Below, piece after piece: positions 53,543-62,827 of a DNA stretch of 64,000 bases (the stretch's first letter is position 1; each line of letters begins with the position of its first letter). The notes below the pieces were generated by a model. The model saw nothing but the letters and a program-made list of their open reading frames with translations. It did no database searches and was not told the origin of the DNA. Origin of the DNA: Neorhizobium huautlense (GTDB lineage Bacteria; Pseudomonadota; Alphaproteobacteria; Rhizobiales; Rhizobiaceae). Made by a program: the position numbers and the translations under genes. The stretch spans positions 62,001 to 126,000 of the forward strand of contig NZ_JAUSRF010000010.1 of the NCBI RefSeq assembly GCF_030811685.1, written 5' to 3'.

Positions 53543-54406
53543 TTACAACGTTCCACGCATGGCATGGCCCTTGTAAACGCCCAGAATGCGCACCTTCTCC
53601 GAAAAGAACCGCAATTCCTCCAGCGCGCGGCGCAAGGCCGGATCGTCGGGATGTCCCTGCACGTCGGCGTAAAACTGCGTGGCGATAAACTTTCCGCCGA
53701 TCTGATAGCTTTCCAGCTTGGTCATGTTGATGCCGTTGGTGGCAAAGCCGCCCAGCGCCTTGTAGAGCGCTGCCGGAATGTTGCGCACGTTGAAGACAAA
53801 CGTGGTGACGATCACTTCCGCCGGGTCCTCGCGCGTTGCCCATGCCTCGTCCCGCGACAGGATGACGAAGCGCGTCACGTTGTTTTCCGAATCCTCGACA
53901 TTTTCGGCGAGAATATCCAGACCATAGAGATCGGCGGCCAGCCGCGGCGCAAGGGCTGCCATCGATCGGTCGCCCGTTTCTGAAACCAGTTTGGCGGCAC
54001 CGGCCGTATCGCCGGCCACCACGGCCTTCCAGCCATTGCTGCGAATGATTTTGCGGCACTGGCCAAGCGCGTGGATATGGCTGTGCACGGTGCGGATCTC
54101 GTCGTGGCTCACGCCCGGCATCACCATCAGCTGGAACCGGATCGGCATGAAATATTCGCCGATGATGTTGAGCCGCGATTCCGGCAGCAGGTGGTGAATA
54201 TCGGCCACGCGGCCGGCCAGCGTGTTTTCGATCGGGATCATCGCCAGATCGGCTTCGCCGTTTTCGAGCGCGTTGAACGCGTCCTCGAAGGTCGGGCAGG
54301 GCAGCGGCTCCATGGTCGGAAACATGTCGCGGCAGGCCATGTCGGAATTGGCGCCGTAATCGCCCTGGAAGGAAATGCGGTTGGTCACGATCATGATGTC
54401 CTTCAC
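53543..54406 (-). CDS. pheA: Prephenate dehydratase
   Basis: PheA converts prephenate to phenylpyruvate in phenylalanine synthesis. The 287-residue monofunctional enzyme has the catalytic TRF motif (NNVTRFVIL), the periplasmic-binding-protein-like core ([24 protein letters not shown]) and a C-terminal ACT domain ([28 protein letters not shown]) for feedback control. The GTG start at 54406 overlaps the kdsB stop; an ATG at 54394, nearer an AAGGA site, is an alternative. It is coupled to kdsB, as in other rhizobia. Confidence 0.95.
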   Translation of the reverse strand: MKDIMIVTNRISFQGDYGANSDMACRDMFPTMEPLPCPTFEDAFNALENGEADLAMIPIENTLAGRVADIHHLLPESRLNIIGEYFMPIRFQLMVMPGVSHDEIRTVHSHIHALGQCRKIIRSNGWKAVVAGDTAGAAKLVSETGDRSMAALAPRLAADLYGLDILAENVEDSENNVTRFVILSRDEAWATREDPAEVIVTTFVFNVRNIPAALYKALGGFATNGINMTKLESYQIGGKFIATQFYADVQGHPDDPALRRALEELRFFSEKVRILGVYKGHAMRGTL

Positions 54407-55155
54407 TTGGTGCGGCCGGCGAGAATCGCGCGGGCCTTTTCGAGATCGGCAGGTGTATCGACACCCAGCGGCACCGAATGCACGATTTCCACATCGATGC
54501 GCATGCCGGCTTCCAGCGCACGCAGCTGTTCCAGCTTTTCACGGCTCTCGAGAACGGATGGTTTCATCGACACGAAACGCTCCAGCGCCGCACGGCGATA
54601 GGTGTAGAGGCCGATATGGTGGAAAAGCGGGCCGTCGCCATAGGGCGCGGTCGTGCGGGTAAAATAGAGCGCTTTCAGCCGCGTGTCGGAAATCGGTGAA
54701 CCGACCACTTTCACCACATGCGGGCTGGCCTTTTCATGCTCGTCGGTGATCTCGACCGTCAGCGTGGCGATATCCACATCCGGGTTTTCCATTGGCTTCA
54801 GCGAGGCCTGCACCACCTCGGGCTCGATGGTCGGCAGGTCGCCCTGCACGTTTATGATGAATTCGGCTTTTGCGTCCGGGTCCACAAGTTGCACCGCCTC
54901 GAAAATCCGGTCCGAACCGGATTGATGATCTGCACGTGTCATCACGACTTCGAAGCCGGCAGCCTTCACGACATCGAACACGCGCTGGTCATCGACAGCA
55001 ACGATCACGCGGCCCACATTGGCCTCGGTAGCGCGCTTCGCTACCTGGATGATCATCGGTAAGCCATTGATATCTGCCAGGGGTTTGTCCGGCAGGCGGG
55101 TCGATGCCATCCGCGCCGGGATAAGAACCAGCGTCTTGTCGGAAGCCAAAGTCAT
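54403..55155 (-). CDS. kdsB: 3-deoxy-manno-octulosonate cytidylyltransferase (CMP-KDO synthetase)
   Basis: KdsB activates KDO with CTP for lipopolysaccharide core synthesis. The 250-residue protein has [19 protein letters not shown] (about 11-29), [12 protein letters not shown] and the [11 protein letters not shown] region of the family. It is the first gene of the kdsB-pheA pair, and is divergent from the cytochrome gene. Confidence 0.95.
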   Translation of the reverse strand: MTLASDKTLVLIPARMASTRLPDKPLADINGLPMIIQVAKRATEANVGRVIVAVDDQRVFDVVKAAGFEVVMTRADHQSGSDRIFEAVQLVDPDAKAEFIINVQGDLPTIEPEVVQASLKPMENPDVDIATLTVEITDEHEKASPHVVKVVGSPISDTRLKALYFTRTTAPYGDGPLFHHIGLYTYRRAALERFVSMKPSVLESREKLEQLRALEAGMRIDVEIVHSVPLGVDTPADLEKARAILAGRTK

Positions 55156-55308
55156 GATGGTAAGCCCTTCAAATCTGGTGCGAATAGTGGCAAAACGTCT
55201 CAGTGGCGAGTGCTACATTCGAATTGCACGCGTGGTGCAAAAGACATAGCTTCTCCGCAATTTCAATAGTCCGTCGGCAGTCTGGCGGTAAAGTGGGAGG
55301 GTGTCGTC

Positions 55309-55881
55309 GTGAATCCCTATGTGAATATGGGCGTGGGGGCCCTGTTGGCTTCGGTCTTTGTCCTGATGTCGGTGTCTATCGCATCGGAAGGGCTGTTCCA
55401 TTCGCCGGTGCCTGAAAAGGCCGGTTTCGAAATCGTCGCGGAAGAAGTGGCAAGCGGCGGCGGGGAGGCCGCAGCACCGGCCGCCGTGCCGATCGCCCAG
55501 CTTATGGCGAGTGCCGATGCAACAGCCGGCGCAACCGCCTTCAAGAAGTGTCAAAGCTGTCATGACGTGAGCAAGGGAGGGCCCAACAAGGTTGGCCCCA
55601 ATCTCTTCGGTCTCGTCAATCGTCCGATCGCAACGCATGAAGGCTTCAGCTATTCCGCTGCCATGAAGACTTATGCCAAGGGCGGTGAGGAAAAGTGGAC
55701 CTATGATCACCTCAGCCACTTCCTGGCAGCTCCGAAGGCATACATTCCGGGCACCGCCATGGGTTTTGCCGGAGTGAAGAAGGATGAGGAACGCGCCAAC
55801 CTGATCGCTTACCTGCGCACGCTGGCCGATACGCCGGAACCTCTCCCGGATCCGGCAGCCCCGCCGCCGGCCACCAACTGA
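55309..55881 (+). CDS. Membrane-anchored c-type cytochrome (CycM-like)
   Basis: The 190-residue protein has an uncleaved N-terminal anchor ([20 protein letters not shown]), an Ala/Glu linker, one haem site CQSCH (81-85) and a distal Met in IPGTAMGF. It matches CycM, which passes electrons from the bc1 complex to aa3 oxidase in rhizobia. The GTG start at 55309 follows GGGAGG by 8 nt. It is followed by a terminator. Confidence 0.92.
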   Translation: MNPYVNMGVGALLASVFVLMSVSIASEGLFHSPVPEKAGFEIVAEEVASGGGEAAAPAAVPIAQLMASADATAGATAFKKCQSCHDVSKGGPNKVGPNLFGLVNRPIATHEGFSYSAAMKTYAKGGEEKWTYDHLSHFLAAPKAYIPGTAMGFAGVKKDEERANLIAYLRTLADTPEPLPDPAAPPPATN

Positions 55882-55899
55882 TCAACTGCTGGAATGCAG

Positions 55900-55928
55900 A
55901 AAAGCCCGGTTCGAAGCCGGGCTTTTTT
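55900..55928 (+). terminator. Intrinsic terminator of the cytochrome c gene
   Basis: Stem aaaagcccggt/gccgggctttt (55900-55910 with 55916-55926) ends in a run of T. Confidence 0.9.
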
Positions 55929-55948
55929 CATGGCGGATGAATGGGCCG

Positions 55949-56899
55949 TCAGCCCAGCAGCCACATCCAGAAGCTGACGGTAAACACGCCGAACAGCGTG
56001 GTGATGCTGATGGTCGAGGCCGCCATGCCCTGGCCGGCGCGAAACCGCATGGCGATCAGCCAGGCATTGATACCCGTCGGCACCGAGGAGGTGATCACGA
56101 TTGCCATCGTCCAGGGGGGGGAAAGCTCCAGAAGATGTGCCACCGCAAACACGCAGGCCGGCATCAGCATCAGTTTCAGCGATGCCGTCACGGTGGCAAG
56201 ACCGAGATTGCCGCGAATGGGGTATTGCGTCAGCGTCATGCCGAGTGAAATCAGCGCCAGTGACGCGGTGGTGGAAGCGATCTGGTCGACAAGGTTCTTG
56301 ATCAACGACGGCAAGGTCAGATCAAGGCCGTTCAACGCCAGGCCGGCAAACAGCGCGATGACCAGCGGATTGCGGATGAGGTTGGAGCCGACCTGTTTCA
56401 GCACGGCTCCGATGCTGCGGCGTCCGCCGCCATCCACTTTTGCAGCCGCACTTTCCATCAGAACCGTGCCGATCACCATCATCAGCGGAAGATGGATGGC
56501 GATCAGAATGGAAAGGGCGACGATGCCGTCATTGCCGACAGACAGGCCCACCAGCGGCAGGCCGATGAAGACATTGTTGGCGAATGCGGAAGACATGCCG
56601 GCGATCACGCCGATCTTGGCGTCGCGGCCAAACAGATAACGCGCCGCCAGATGCCCTACCGTCCAGGTAATGGCGACGCCGGAAAAGTAGGCGATCCACA
56701 AGCGGAAGGGCGAGGCGCCATGAAAATCGGCCTCCGCCAGCGTGCGAAAGATCAGCAGCGGCAGCGGCAGCTTGAAGACGAATTCGCCCAGCGCATCACC
56801 GGCCTTGCCGCTGACGAATTTGGTTCTCGCCAGTGTCCAGCCCAGAAGAATGAGAAGGAAGACCGGGGCGACATTCAAAAAGACAGCTGACACGGACAA
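55949..56899 (-). CDS. AEC family (auxin efflux carrier-like) permease
   Basis: A 316-residue membrane protein with two sets of about five helices, typical of the AEC/MdcF/YfdV family (FLLILLGWTLARTKF, SSAFANNVFIGLPLV, LGMTLTQYPIRGN). Substrates are usually malonate, oxalate or related carboxylates, not auxin in bacteria. The frame starts at TTG 56899 or GTG 56893; neither has a strong ribosome site. No operon partner is seen. Confidence 0.86.
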   Translation of the reverse strand: MSVSAVFLNVAPVFLLILLGWTLARTKFVSGKAGDALGEFVFKLPLPLLIFRTLAEADFHGASPFRLWIAYFSGVAITWTVGHLAARYLFGRDAKIGVIAGMSSAFANNVFIGLPLVGLSVGNDGIVALSILIAIHLPLMMVIGTVLMESAAAKVDGGGRRSIGAVLKQVGSNLIRNPLVIALFAGLALNGLDLTLPSLIKNLVDQIASTTASLALISLGMTLTQYPIRGNLGLATVTASLKLMLMPACVFAVAHLLELSPPWTMAIVITSSVPTGINAWLIAMRFRAGQGMAASTISITTLFGVFTVSFWMWLLG

Positions 56900-56980
56900 T
56901 GCTTTCGGGAGACGGGGGTATGAATGCGTCTATCGCATAAAGCCCGTCGCCACAAATGTATTGCCCGTCTAGCGGCGCCT

Positions 56981-57658
56981 CTATTTCGCTTCGATCAGCC
57001 GTAGCACCATGTCCACCGCCAGTTCCTCGTAACGGTCGATGATGACGGTCGGATTGAGGTCTGCCACCGGCACGTCGGAATAACCGAAGCTGACCGCCAC
57101 TGACGGCAGATTGGCATTCTGCGCGGCCAGAATGTCGTTGACGCTGTCGCCGATCATCACGCTGCGGGCAGGGTCGCCGCCGGCCTTTTCTATGGTGCGC
57201 AAAACGTGGCGGCCGTCGGGTTTGCGAAATTCGAATGTATCACCACCGGTGATCGCCGAAAAACGATCGATCAGCCCGAGATGCGTGAGCAATGGCAGCG
57301 CCAGCGCTTCCTGCTTGTTGGTGCAGACGGCTAGGGTCATGCCGGCCGCCTCTAGTCGGTCCAGGCAATCGAGAAAGCCGGGATAGGCTGTGCTCTTGCC
57401 CGGCATGCCGGCCTTGTAATGGGCGATGAAGGTGACGAACAGGCGCTCGAGCTCTTCGTCTCCCAGCGGCTTCTTCTTGAGGTCGAAAGCACGGCGGATC
57501 ATCACGCGGGCGCCCTGTCCGACCAGATGGGTCAGGTCTTCATAGCTCACCGGCTCCATGCCGATCGAGGCTATCGTTTGATTGAGGCTTTCAAGGAGAT
57601 CGTAATGCGTGTCGATCATCGTGCCATCGAGATCGAAGACGACCAGGGGTGCTTTCAC
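56981..57658 (-). CDS. gph: Phosphoglycolate phosphatase-like HAD hydrolase
   Basis: The 225-residue HAD-family phosphatase has motif I VVFDLDGTMID (about 6-16), motif II VCTNK, motif III Lys near RKPDGRHV and motif IV MIGDSVNDILAA. It fits phosphoglycolate phosphatase (Gph), which clears 2-phosphoglycolate from DNA repair or photorespiration. The start is GTG at 57658 with GAGG upstream. It is divergent from rpiA, which is consistent with a place in sugar-phosphate metabolism. Confidence 0.87.
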   Translation of the reverse strand: MKAPLVVFDLDGTMIDTHYDLLESLNQTIASIGMEPVSYEDLTHLVGQGARVMIRRAFDLKKKPLGDEELERLFVTFIAHYKAGMPGKSTAYPGFLDCLDRLEAAGMTLAVCTNKQEALALPLLTHLGLIDRFSAITGGDTFEFRKPDGRHVLRTIEKAGGDPARSVMIGDSVNDILAAQNANLPSVAVSFGYSDVPVADLNPTVIIDRYEELAVDMVLRLIEAK

Positions 57659-57898
57659 TGCGGGATACCTCGGTTATACGGGATGCGAACGAGTTTGCTG
57701 TGGCGGGACTGCGATGGATTTTGCAGTCGTTTTTAGGCAGGGCGTAACCAGATTGCAAATGCCCGCAAAGTATTCGCCAGCAGTCAATGGCCAGTCATTT
57801 GAGTGAAAAGCCTGTCGAAATCGTAAGGAACAAGGTCTTTTGTTTGTGGCACCAGCCGTGTAAACAGCAGCAACGAAACGAAAGGGAGCTTCTCGCGC

Positions 57899-58615
57899 AT
57901 GGACGCCCGGGAAATGAAGATCAAGGCGGCTACCGCCGCGCTTGAACATGTCGAAGACGGTATGCGCCTCGGCATCGGCACCGGTTCCACCGCGGAAGAA
58001 TTCGTGCGCCTTCTGGCCGAAAAGGTGGCGGGTGGCCTGAAAGTGCAGGGCGTGCCGACTTCGGAGCGCACCGCACGTCGTTGCGTCGAACTCGGCGTTC
58101 CGCTGAAATCCCTCGATGAACTGCCGGAACTCGATCTGACGATCGATGGCGCCGATGAAGTCGACGGCAATCTTGCCCTGATCAAGGGCGGCGGCGGCGC
58201 GCTGCTGCGTGAGAAGATCGTCGCCGGCGCGTCCACGCGGATGATCGTGATTGCCGACGAAAGCAAGGTTGTCGAAACCCTCGGCGCCTTTGCGCTACCG
58301 ATAGAAATCAACCCTTTCGGTTCCGTGGCGACCCGTATCGCCATCGAAAAGCTGGCTTCCAGACTTGGCCTTACGGGCGAGCTGAAGCTGCGCCGTGCCG
58401 GTGAGGAAGTCTTCACCACGGACGGTGGACATCATATTTTTGACGCATCTTTTGGCCGTATTCCTGATGCAGAGGCGCTTGCGGGCGCCTTGAACTCTAT
58501 TCCCGGCGTCGTGGAACACGGGCTTTTCATTCATATGGCGTCTCTCGCGATCATTGCCGGACCGGCAGGGGCGCGGACGCTCAAGGCGAACAACACAGGA
58601 GCTAACCTTTCATGA
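57899..58615 (+). CDS. rpiA: Ribose-5-phosphate isomerase A
   Basis: RpiA interconverts ribulose-5-P and ribose-5-P in the pentose phosphate pathway. The 238-residue protein has [12 protein letters not shown] (about 25-36), the catalytic block [11 protein letters not shown] and [13 protein letters not shown], near the usual 220-230 length. Its stop overlaps the next start by 4 nt (ATGA), so the DUF2059 gene is translationally coupled to it. Confidence 0.95.
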   Translation: MDAREMKIKAATAALEHVEDGMRLGIGTGSTAEEFVRLLAEKVAGGLKVQGVPTSERTARRCVELGVPLKSLDELPELDLTIDGADEVDGNLALIKGGGGALLREKIVAGASTRMIVIADESKVVETLGAFALPIEINPFGSVATRIAIEKLASRLGLTGELKLRRAGEEVFTTDGGHHIFDASFGRIPDAEALAGALNSIPGVVEHGLFIHMASLAIIAGPAGARTLKANNTGANLS

Positions 58616-59172
58616 TCAGACTAGCGGTTTTCGGCCGTGCTGCCGCCCTGGCAACGCTCGTATCCGGCCTTGCGCTCGGTGGCGCAGCACAGGCACAGGA
58701 AATTTCCGCCTCGCACCTGCAGGCAGCTCGCGATGTGATCACCTCGATCCAGGCAACCGAACGTTTCGACAATATCCTGCCGAACCTGGCGGAGCGCCTG
58801 AAGGCCGAGTTCATCCTGTCCTCGCCCAACTTCCAGGACAAGATTTCCGAGACCGTCGACGCCGAGGCCATCGCTCTTGCGCCGCGTCGCGCCGATCTCG
58901 AAAAGGAAGCCGCCACGGCCTATGCCAAGGCTTTCACCGAGGATGAACTGAAGCAGATCGCCGCATTCCACAGCTCGGCTGCCGGCAAGAAGTTCCTGAG
59001 CACGCTGCCGCTGGTTCAGCGCGAACTGGGCCGTGCCGCCGAAATCTGGGCCAATGGCGTTTCGCGCGATCTCACCAGCCAGAGCACAGCCAAGCTGCGC
59101 GACGTCGTTGCCGTCGCGCCGAGCCAGCCGTCGGGCGCGGAAGCCGTCAACCCGGCCCCGACACAGCCGTAA
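58612..59172 (+). CDS. DUF2059 periplasmic protein
   Basis: A 186-residue exported protein with a signal peptide ([20 protein letters not shown]). Its DUF2059 region includes [20 protein letters not shown] (about 106-125), the short sequence that defines the family. Function is unknown. Its coupling to rpiA is conserved in rhizobia as far as I recall, but no mechanistic link is known. A strong terminator follows. Confidence 0.88.
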   Translation: MIRLAVFGRAAALATLVSGLALGGAAQAQEISASHLQAARDVITSIQATERFDNILPNLAERLKAEFILSSPNFQDKISETVDAEAIALAPRRADLEKEAATAYAKAFTEDELKQIAAFHSSAAGKKFLSTLPLVQRELGRAAEIWANGVSRDLTSQSTAKLRDVVAVAPSQPSGAEAVNPAPTQP

Positions 59173-59225
59173 CAGGCCGGTCTTAGCCGAAATCTCGAAC
59201 CCGGTATTGCCGGGTTTCGATCCTG

Positions 59226-59255
59226 AAAAACCTCCGGCGCAATCCGGAGGTTTTT
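59226..59255 (+). terminator. Intrinsic terminator of rpiA-DUF2059
   Basis: A 12-bp stem (59226-59237 with 59244-59255) whose right arm ends in TTTTT. A weaker hairpin (aacccgg/ccgggtt) lies just before it. Confidence 0.92.
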
Positions 59256-59290
59256 GTTGGCGCATTGGTCTTCGGATAAGCGCGAGACCC

Positions 59291-59480
59291 AAAACAAAAC
59301 CCCGCCAGCGATGACGGGGTTTGTCGTCGGACAGTCGGTAATCCTCTGTCCCTCCCGGTCTCGGCCGGGCATCCGGTTCAACTTCCGCCAGTACATCCGT
59401 GGTCGGGCGCAAAACCGGTAACGGCGGCTTTGCAGCCCTTGATGGCCGTGCGTCGCGGCCTCCGTTGCAGACAAAACTAT
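59291..59480 (-). ncRNA. ssrS: Probable 6S RNA
   Basis: On the minus strand a promoter (TTGACC, 17 nt, ATGCAG) leads to a start near 59480. The RNA's 5' end (GTTTTGTC, CGGA) pairs with its 3' region (TCCG, GACAAAC, near 59319). Inside are GGCCG/CGGCC and a 13-bp hairpin GGGC-GCAAAGCCG/CGGTTTTGCGCCC, giving a long rod with an internal bubble of about 160 nt, as expected for 6S RNA. Distal hairpin aaaccccg/cggggttt with TTTTGTTTT ends transcription at about 59291. 6S RNA mimics an open promoter and binds the sigma-70 holoenzyme. Identity is inferred from structure and size. Confidence 0.6.
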
Positions 59481-59485
59481 CCCGC

Positions 59486-59514
59486 CTGCATGACAGGCAT
59501 ATGACCCTGGTCAA
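59486..59514 (-). promoter_or_regulatory. Promoter of the probable 6S RNA
   Basis: On the minus strand TTGACC (59514-59509), a 17-nt spacer and ATGCAG (59491-59486). The -35 is near consensus, the -10 is weak. Confidence 0.45.
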
Positions 59515-59604
59515 ACATGGCATCAAACATCCGGTTTTCTGCTTTCCTTCGGGTCAGAAACGGCTATGACGGGATAAACCCAATCGCGGAGAAAGCATCG
59601 GCAT

Positions 59605-60597
59605 ATGAGCAGGTTCGACGTCCTCACCATCGGTAACGCCATCGTGGATATCATCGCGCGCTGCGATGACAAGTTTCTCACCGACAACGGCATCACCAAG
59701 GCGGCCATGAACCTGATCGACGCCGAGCGCGCCGAACTGCTCTATTCGCTGATGGGCCCGGCCCATGAAGCATCCGGCGGCAGCGCCGGCAATACGGCGG
59801 CCGGCATCGCCAATCTCGGCGGCAAGGCTGCCTATTTCGGCAAAGTTGCCGCCGACCAGCTCGGCGAAATCTTTCAGCACGATATCCGCGCCCAGGGCGT
59901 CCATTACGAAACCAAGCCCGATGGCACGTTTCCGCCGACCGCCCGTTCGATGATCTTTGTCACGCCCGATAGCGAGCGGTCGATGAACACCTATCTCGGT
60001 GCCTGCGTCGATCTCGGTCCCGAACATGTCGAGGAAGACGTGGTGAAGGACGCCAAGGTTACCTATTTCGAGGGTTACCTGTGGGATCCGCCGCGTGCGA
60101 AAGAAGCCATTCTCGAATGCAGCCGTATCGCCCATGAAGCCGGCCGCGAAGTTTCGATGACGCTGTCCGACACGTTCTGCGTCGGCCGTTATCGTGACGA
60201 GTTTCTCGATCTGATGCGTTCCGGCAAGGTCGATATCGTGTTCGCCAACGAACAGGAAGCGATGTCGCTTTACGAAACCGACGACTTTGAACTGGCGCTC
60301 GACAAGATCAGTGCGGATTGCAAGTTGGCGGCCGTGACCATGTCGGAAAAGGGCGCCGTCATCGTGCGCGGTAACGAGCGTGTAAAAGTGCCGGCCATGC
60401 TGATCGACAAGCTGGTCGATACGACCGGTGCCGGCGATCTGTTCGCCGCCGGTTTCCTGGTCGCTTACACGCGTGGCAAGTCGCTGGAAGAATGCGGCAA
60501 ACTCGGTTGCCTGGCGGCCGGCATCGTCATCCAGCAGCTTGGGCCGCGGCCGCTCGAATCGATGCAGCCGCAGGCTTTGGCCGAAGGCCTTATTTAA
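59605..60597 (+). CDS. PfkB family sugar/nucleoside kinase (adenosine kinase-like)
   Basis: A 330-residue ribokinase-fold kinase with the substrate motif GGSAGNTAAGIANLGGKAAY (about 54-73) and the catalytic/anion-hole motif DTTGAGDLFAAGFL (Asp near 277). Rhizobial homologues are annotated adenosine kinase, which converts adenosine to AMP, but ribose or fructose kinases share these motifs. Its 3' end overlaps that of the converging SH3 gene by 8 nt. Confidence 0.88.
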   Translation: MSRFDVLTIGNAIVDIIARCDDKFLTDNGITKAAMNLIDAERAELLYSLMGPAHEASGGSAGNTAAGIANLGGKAAYFGKVAADQLGEIFQHDIRAQGVHYETKPDGTFPPTARSMIFVTPDSERSMNTYLGACVDLGPEHVEEDVVKDAKVTYFEGYLWDPPRAKEAILECSRIAHEAGREVSMTLSDTFCVGRYRDEFLDLMRSGKVDIVFANEQEAMSLYETDDFELALDKISADCKLAAVTMSEKGAVIVRGNERVKVPAMLIDKLVDTTGAGDLFAAGFLVAYTRGKSLEECGKLGCLAAGIVIQQLGPRPLESMQPQALAEGLI

Positions 60598-61135
60598 AGG
60601 CTTCTCCGGGGTAGGCGCCCCAGATTTCACCCTGGTTGACCCAGCCCTCTGCCTCGCCGACTTCGGCGTGGCACCAGTCGCCATTACATTCGCCAATGGT
60701 CAGGACCGCACCAGGTTCGACCTTGGCGACGATGCCGCTCGAACCCTCCGGTCCTCGGCGCATGTTGACATAGACGTCGTCGCCCTTGCCGCGCATCCAC
60801 GGGGCCGCCACGGCGGTGCGGGTGCCGGACAGCAGCGCCTGATTGACCCAGCCTTCGGTGCCGTCGGCATCGCGCACGCGGCGCCAGTTTTCGTATTCCT
60901 GGATGATTTCCATCGGCGTGCCGGCCCGCATATACATCCAGGCCACCGCATAATCGGTGCTCGGGCCGATGCGGATATTGACCTTGCGGGATTTCAGGCT
61001 GGCGAAACGGGGAAGCGGCAGGCCGCTGGCGCCCTTGGCCGCACCTTGCGCAAAGACCGGCTGCACGAAGACCGGTGCTGCGGCCGTGAGACAAAGTGAG
61101 AGGGCGAGAATGGTGTTGCGGATGACGCGACGCAT
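60590..61135 (-). CDS. Exported protein with two SH3-like domains
   Basis: A 181-residue protein with a signal peptide (TILALSLCLTAAAPVFVQPVFA) and two bacterial SH3 repeats of about 60 residues each. The first is VNIRIGPSTDYAVAWMYMRA..GTEGWVN and the second VYVNMRRGPEGSSGIVAKVE..AEGWVN. Such domains bind peptidoglycan or other envelope components. The ATG at 61135 gives the signal peptide, though a good ribosome site is not close. Tail-to-tail overlap of 8 nt with the kinase gene. Confidence 0.87.
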   Translation of the reverse strand: MRRVIRNTILALSLCLTAAAPVFVQPVFAQGAAKGASGLPLPRFASLKSRKVNIRIGPSTDYAVAWMYMRAGTPMEIIQEYENWRRVRDADGTEGWVNQALLSGTRTAVAAPWMRGKGDDVYVNMRRGPEGSSGIVAKVEPGAVLTIGECNGDWCHAEVGEAEGWVNQGEIWGAYPGEAFK

Positions 61136-61194
61136 ATGTTTGTTAGTCCTAGAAAGTTCCGGCGATGATCCTGCCCCCGCGTCTTCCAGATGCG

Positions 61195-61249
61195 TCAGAC
61201 GAACCGAAACGGCTTTTGCCAAACAGTTTCGTTTGTCTTCGCTGACGGG
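61195..61249. repeat. Imperfect inverted repeat in a divergent promoter interval
   Basis: cgtcag-acgaac-cgaaac pairs imperfectly with gtttcg-tttgtcttcg-ctgacg across a 15-nt loop, between the SH3 gene and the dehydrogenase gene. It could be an operator pair or a leader hairpin. Confidence 0.3.
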
Positions 61250-61326
61250 TCTGGTAGAAAACGCTTATCCGGGACAGGATCACAAAACTTGGTTAAGGAC
61301 CTCTGAACAAACCGTCGAAGGACCGC

Positions 61327-62343
61327 ATGACTTCCCAGGCAATTGGCAAGAAGAAACCCAGGGTCTATCTCACACGTAAACTGCCGGATGCGGTGGAAAC
61401 CCGCATGCGCGAGCTTTTCGACGCGGAACTGAATATCGACGACACACCGCGCACACGCGAACAGCTGGCCGCCGCCATGGCGCAGGTTGATGTACTGGTG
61501 CCGACGGTTACCGATCGCATCGATGCCGAACTGATAGAGAAGGCCGGACCGCAGCTGAAACTGATAGCCGGTTTTTCCAACGGTACCGATCACATCGATG
61601 TCGATGCCGCCGCCAAACGCGGCATCACCGTCACCAATACACCGAACGTGCTGACCGAAGACACAGCCGACATGACCATGGCGCTGATCTTTGCCGTCAT
61701 GCGCCGCTTGGTCGAAGGTTCGCAGGTGCTGATGGACAAACCCGGTCAGTGGGAAGGCTGGTCGCCCACCTGGATGCTTGGTCGCCGCATCGGCGGCAAA
61801 CGCATCGGCATTATCGGCATGGGCCGCATCGGCACCGCCGTTGCCCGCCGCGCCAAGGCGTTTGGTCTTTCCGTGCATTACCACAATCGCGGGCCGATCA
61901 ACCCGGCCACCGAAGCCGAACTGGAAGCCACCCATTGGGATAGCCTCGACCAGATGCTGGCGCGCGTTGATATCGTCTCGGTCAACTGCCCGTCGACCCC
62001 CGCCACCTTCCATCTTCTCTCGGCCCGCCGTCTTGCGCTGATGCAGCCGTCCTCGATCATCGTCAACACGGCGCGCGGCGATGTCATCGACGAAGCGGCC
62101 CTCATTCAGCTGTTGCGTGACGGAAAGATTGCCGGCGCCGGTCTAGACGTTTTTCAGAACGAGCCCGCGATCAATCCCAAGCTTCTGAAACTTGCCAAGG
62201 AAGGCAAGGCGGTGCTGTTTCCGCATATGGGCTCGGCAACGCTCGAAGGCCGTATCGACATGGGCGACAAGGTGATCATCAACATCCGCGCCTATTTCGA
62301 CGGACATCGCCCGCCGAACCGCGTGCTTCCCGGCCGAGACTGA
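61327..62343 (+). CDS. D-isomer 2-hydroxyacid dehydrogenase (glyoxylate/hydroxypyruvate reductase type)
   Basis: The 338-residue NAD(P)-dependent enzyme has the Rossmann motif GIIGMGRIGTAVARRAKAFG (about 161-180), the active-site Arg in NTARGDVIDEAAL, the Glu region GLDVFQNEPAINPKLL and the catalytic His in VLFPHMGSAT. It best fits GyaR/GhrB enzymes that reduce glyoxylate and hydroxypyruvate to glycolate and D-glycerate. No operon partner. Confidence 0.88.
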   Translation: MTSQAIGKKKPRVYLTRKLPDAVETRMRELFDAELNIDDTPRTREQLAAAMAQVDVLVPTVTDRIDAELIEKAGPQLKLIAGFSNGTDHIDVDAAAKRGITVTNTPNVLTEDTADMTMALIFAVMRRLVEGSQVLMDKPGQWEGWSPTWMLGRRIGGKRIGIIGMGRIGTAVARRAKAFGLSVHYHNRGPINPATEAELEATHWDSLDQMLARVDIVSVNCPSTPATFHLLSARRLALMQPSSIIVNTARGDVIDEAALIQLLRDGKIAGAGLDVFQNEPAINPKLLKLAKEGKAVLFPHMGSATLEGRIDMGDKVIINIRAYFDGHRPPNRVLPGRD

Positions 62344-62353
62344 TCAGCGGGGA

Positions 62354-62827
62354 TCAGGCCAGCCGCTTCTGCATCTCGATGGACGTCGTTCGGTCAAAGC
62401 CCGCATGGCGGTTTTCCGCGGTCTTCTCAAAACCCCAGCGGCCGAATGTGGCATGGTTGCCGGTAAGCTCGATGCGGGTTTCCAGCCTGAGCGCCGGCAG
62501 ACCCTTTTCGCGGGCCACCTCTTCGGCCTTGGCCAGCAGTTTTCGGCCCAGTCCCTTGCCCTGAAGCGCGGGGGCAATGGCCAGCTTGCCGATATAAAGA
62601 AACTTTTCCTCGGGCTTGCAGAACACGCAGCCCACCAGCTTTTCGTTCTCGATCGCCACAAAGGCGACTTCCGTTTGCGCCTTGTAGGCAAGTGCCGCCA
62701 GCGTCAGCCGGTTGGCGGAAGAGGGCGGGTCGATGACGCCGTCCATATAGGCGAAAGAGGACAGGATCAGTGCAAAGAGTTCGTCCCAGCGCTGGAAGCC
62801 GGTTTCGATACGGATGATCTCGGTCAT
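62354..62827 (-). CDS. GNAT family N-acetyltransferase
   Basis: A 157-residue acetyltransferase with the acetyl-CoA motif AIAPALQGKGLGRKLLAKAEEV (in two overlapping parts, about 88-109) and the preceding beta-strand GCVFCKPEEKFLYIGKLA. The substrate is unknown. Its start overlaps the stop of the MoeB/ThiF gene by 4 nt, so the two are coupled. Confidence 0.88.
   Translation of the reverse strand: MTEIIRIETGFQRWDELFALILSSFAYMDGVIDPPSSANRLTLAALAYKAQTEVAFVAIENEKLVGCVFCKPEEKFLYIGKLAIAPALQGKGLGRKLLAKAEEVAREKGLPALRLETRIELTGNHATFGRWGFEKTAENRHAGFDRTTSIEMQKRLA

Larger units (their letters stand above)
59173..59604. other. 432-nt non-coding interval between the DUF2059 gene and the PfkB kinase
   Basis: No protein gene is credible here. 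The interval holds the plus-strand terminator of rpiA-DUF2059 and a minus-strand structured RNA gene with its own promoter and terminator, probably 6S RNA. The plus-strand promoter of the kinase must lie in the last 100 nt. Confidence 0.7.
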
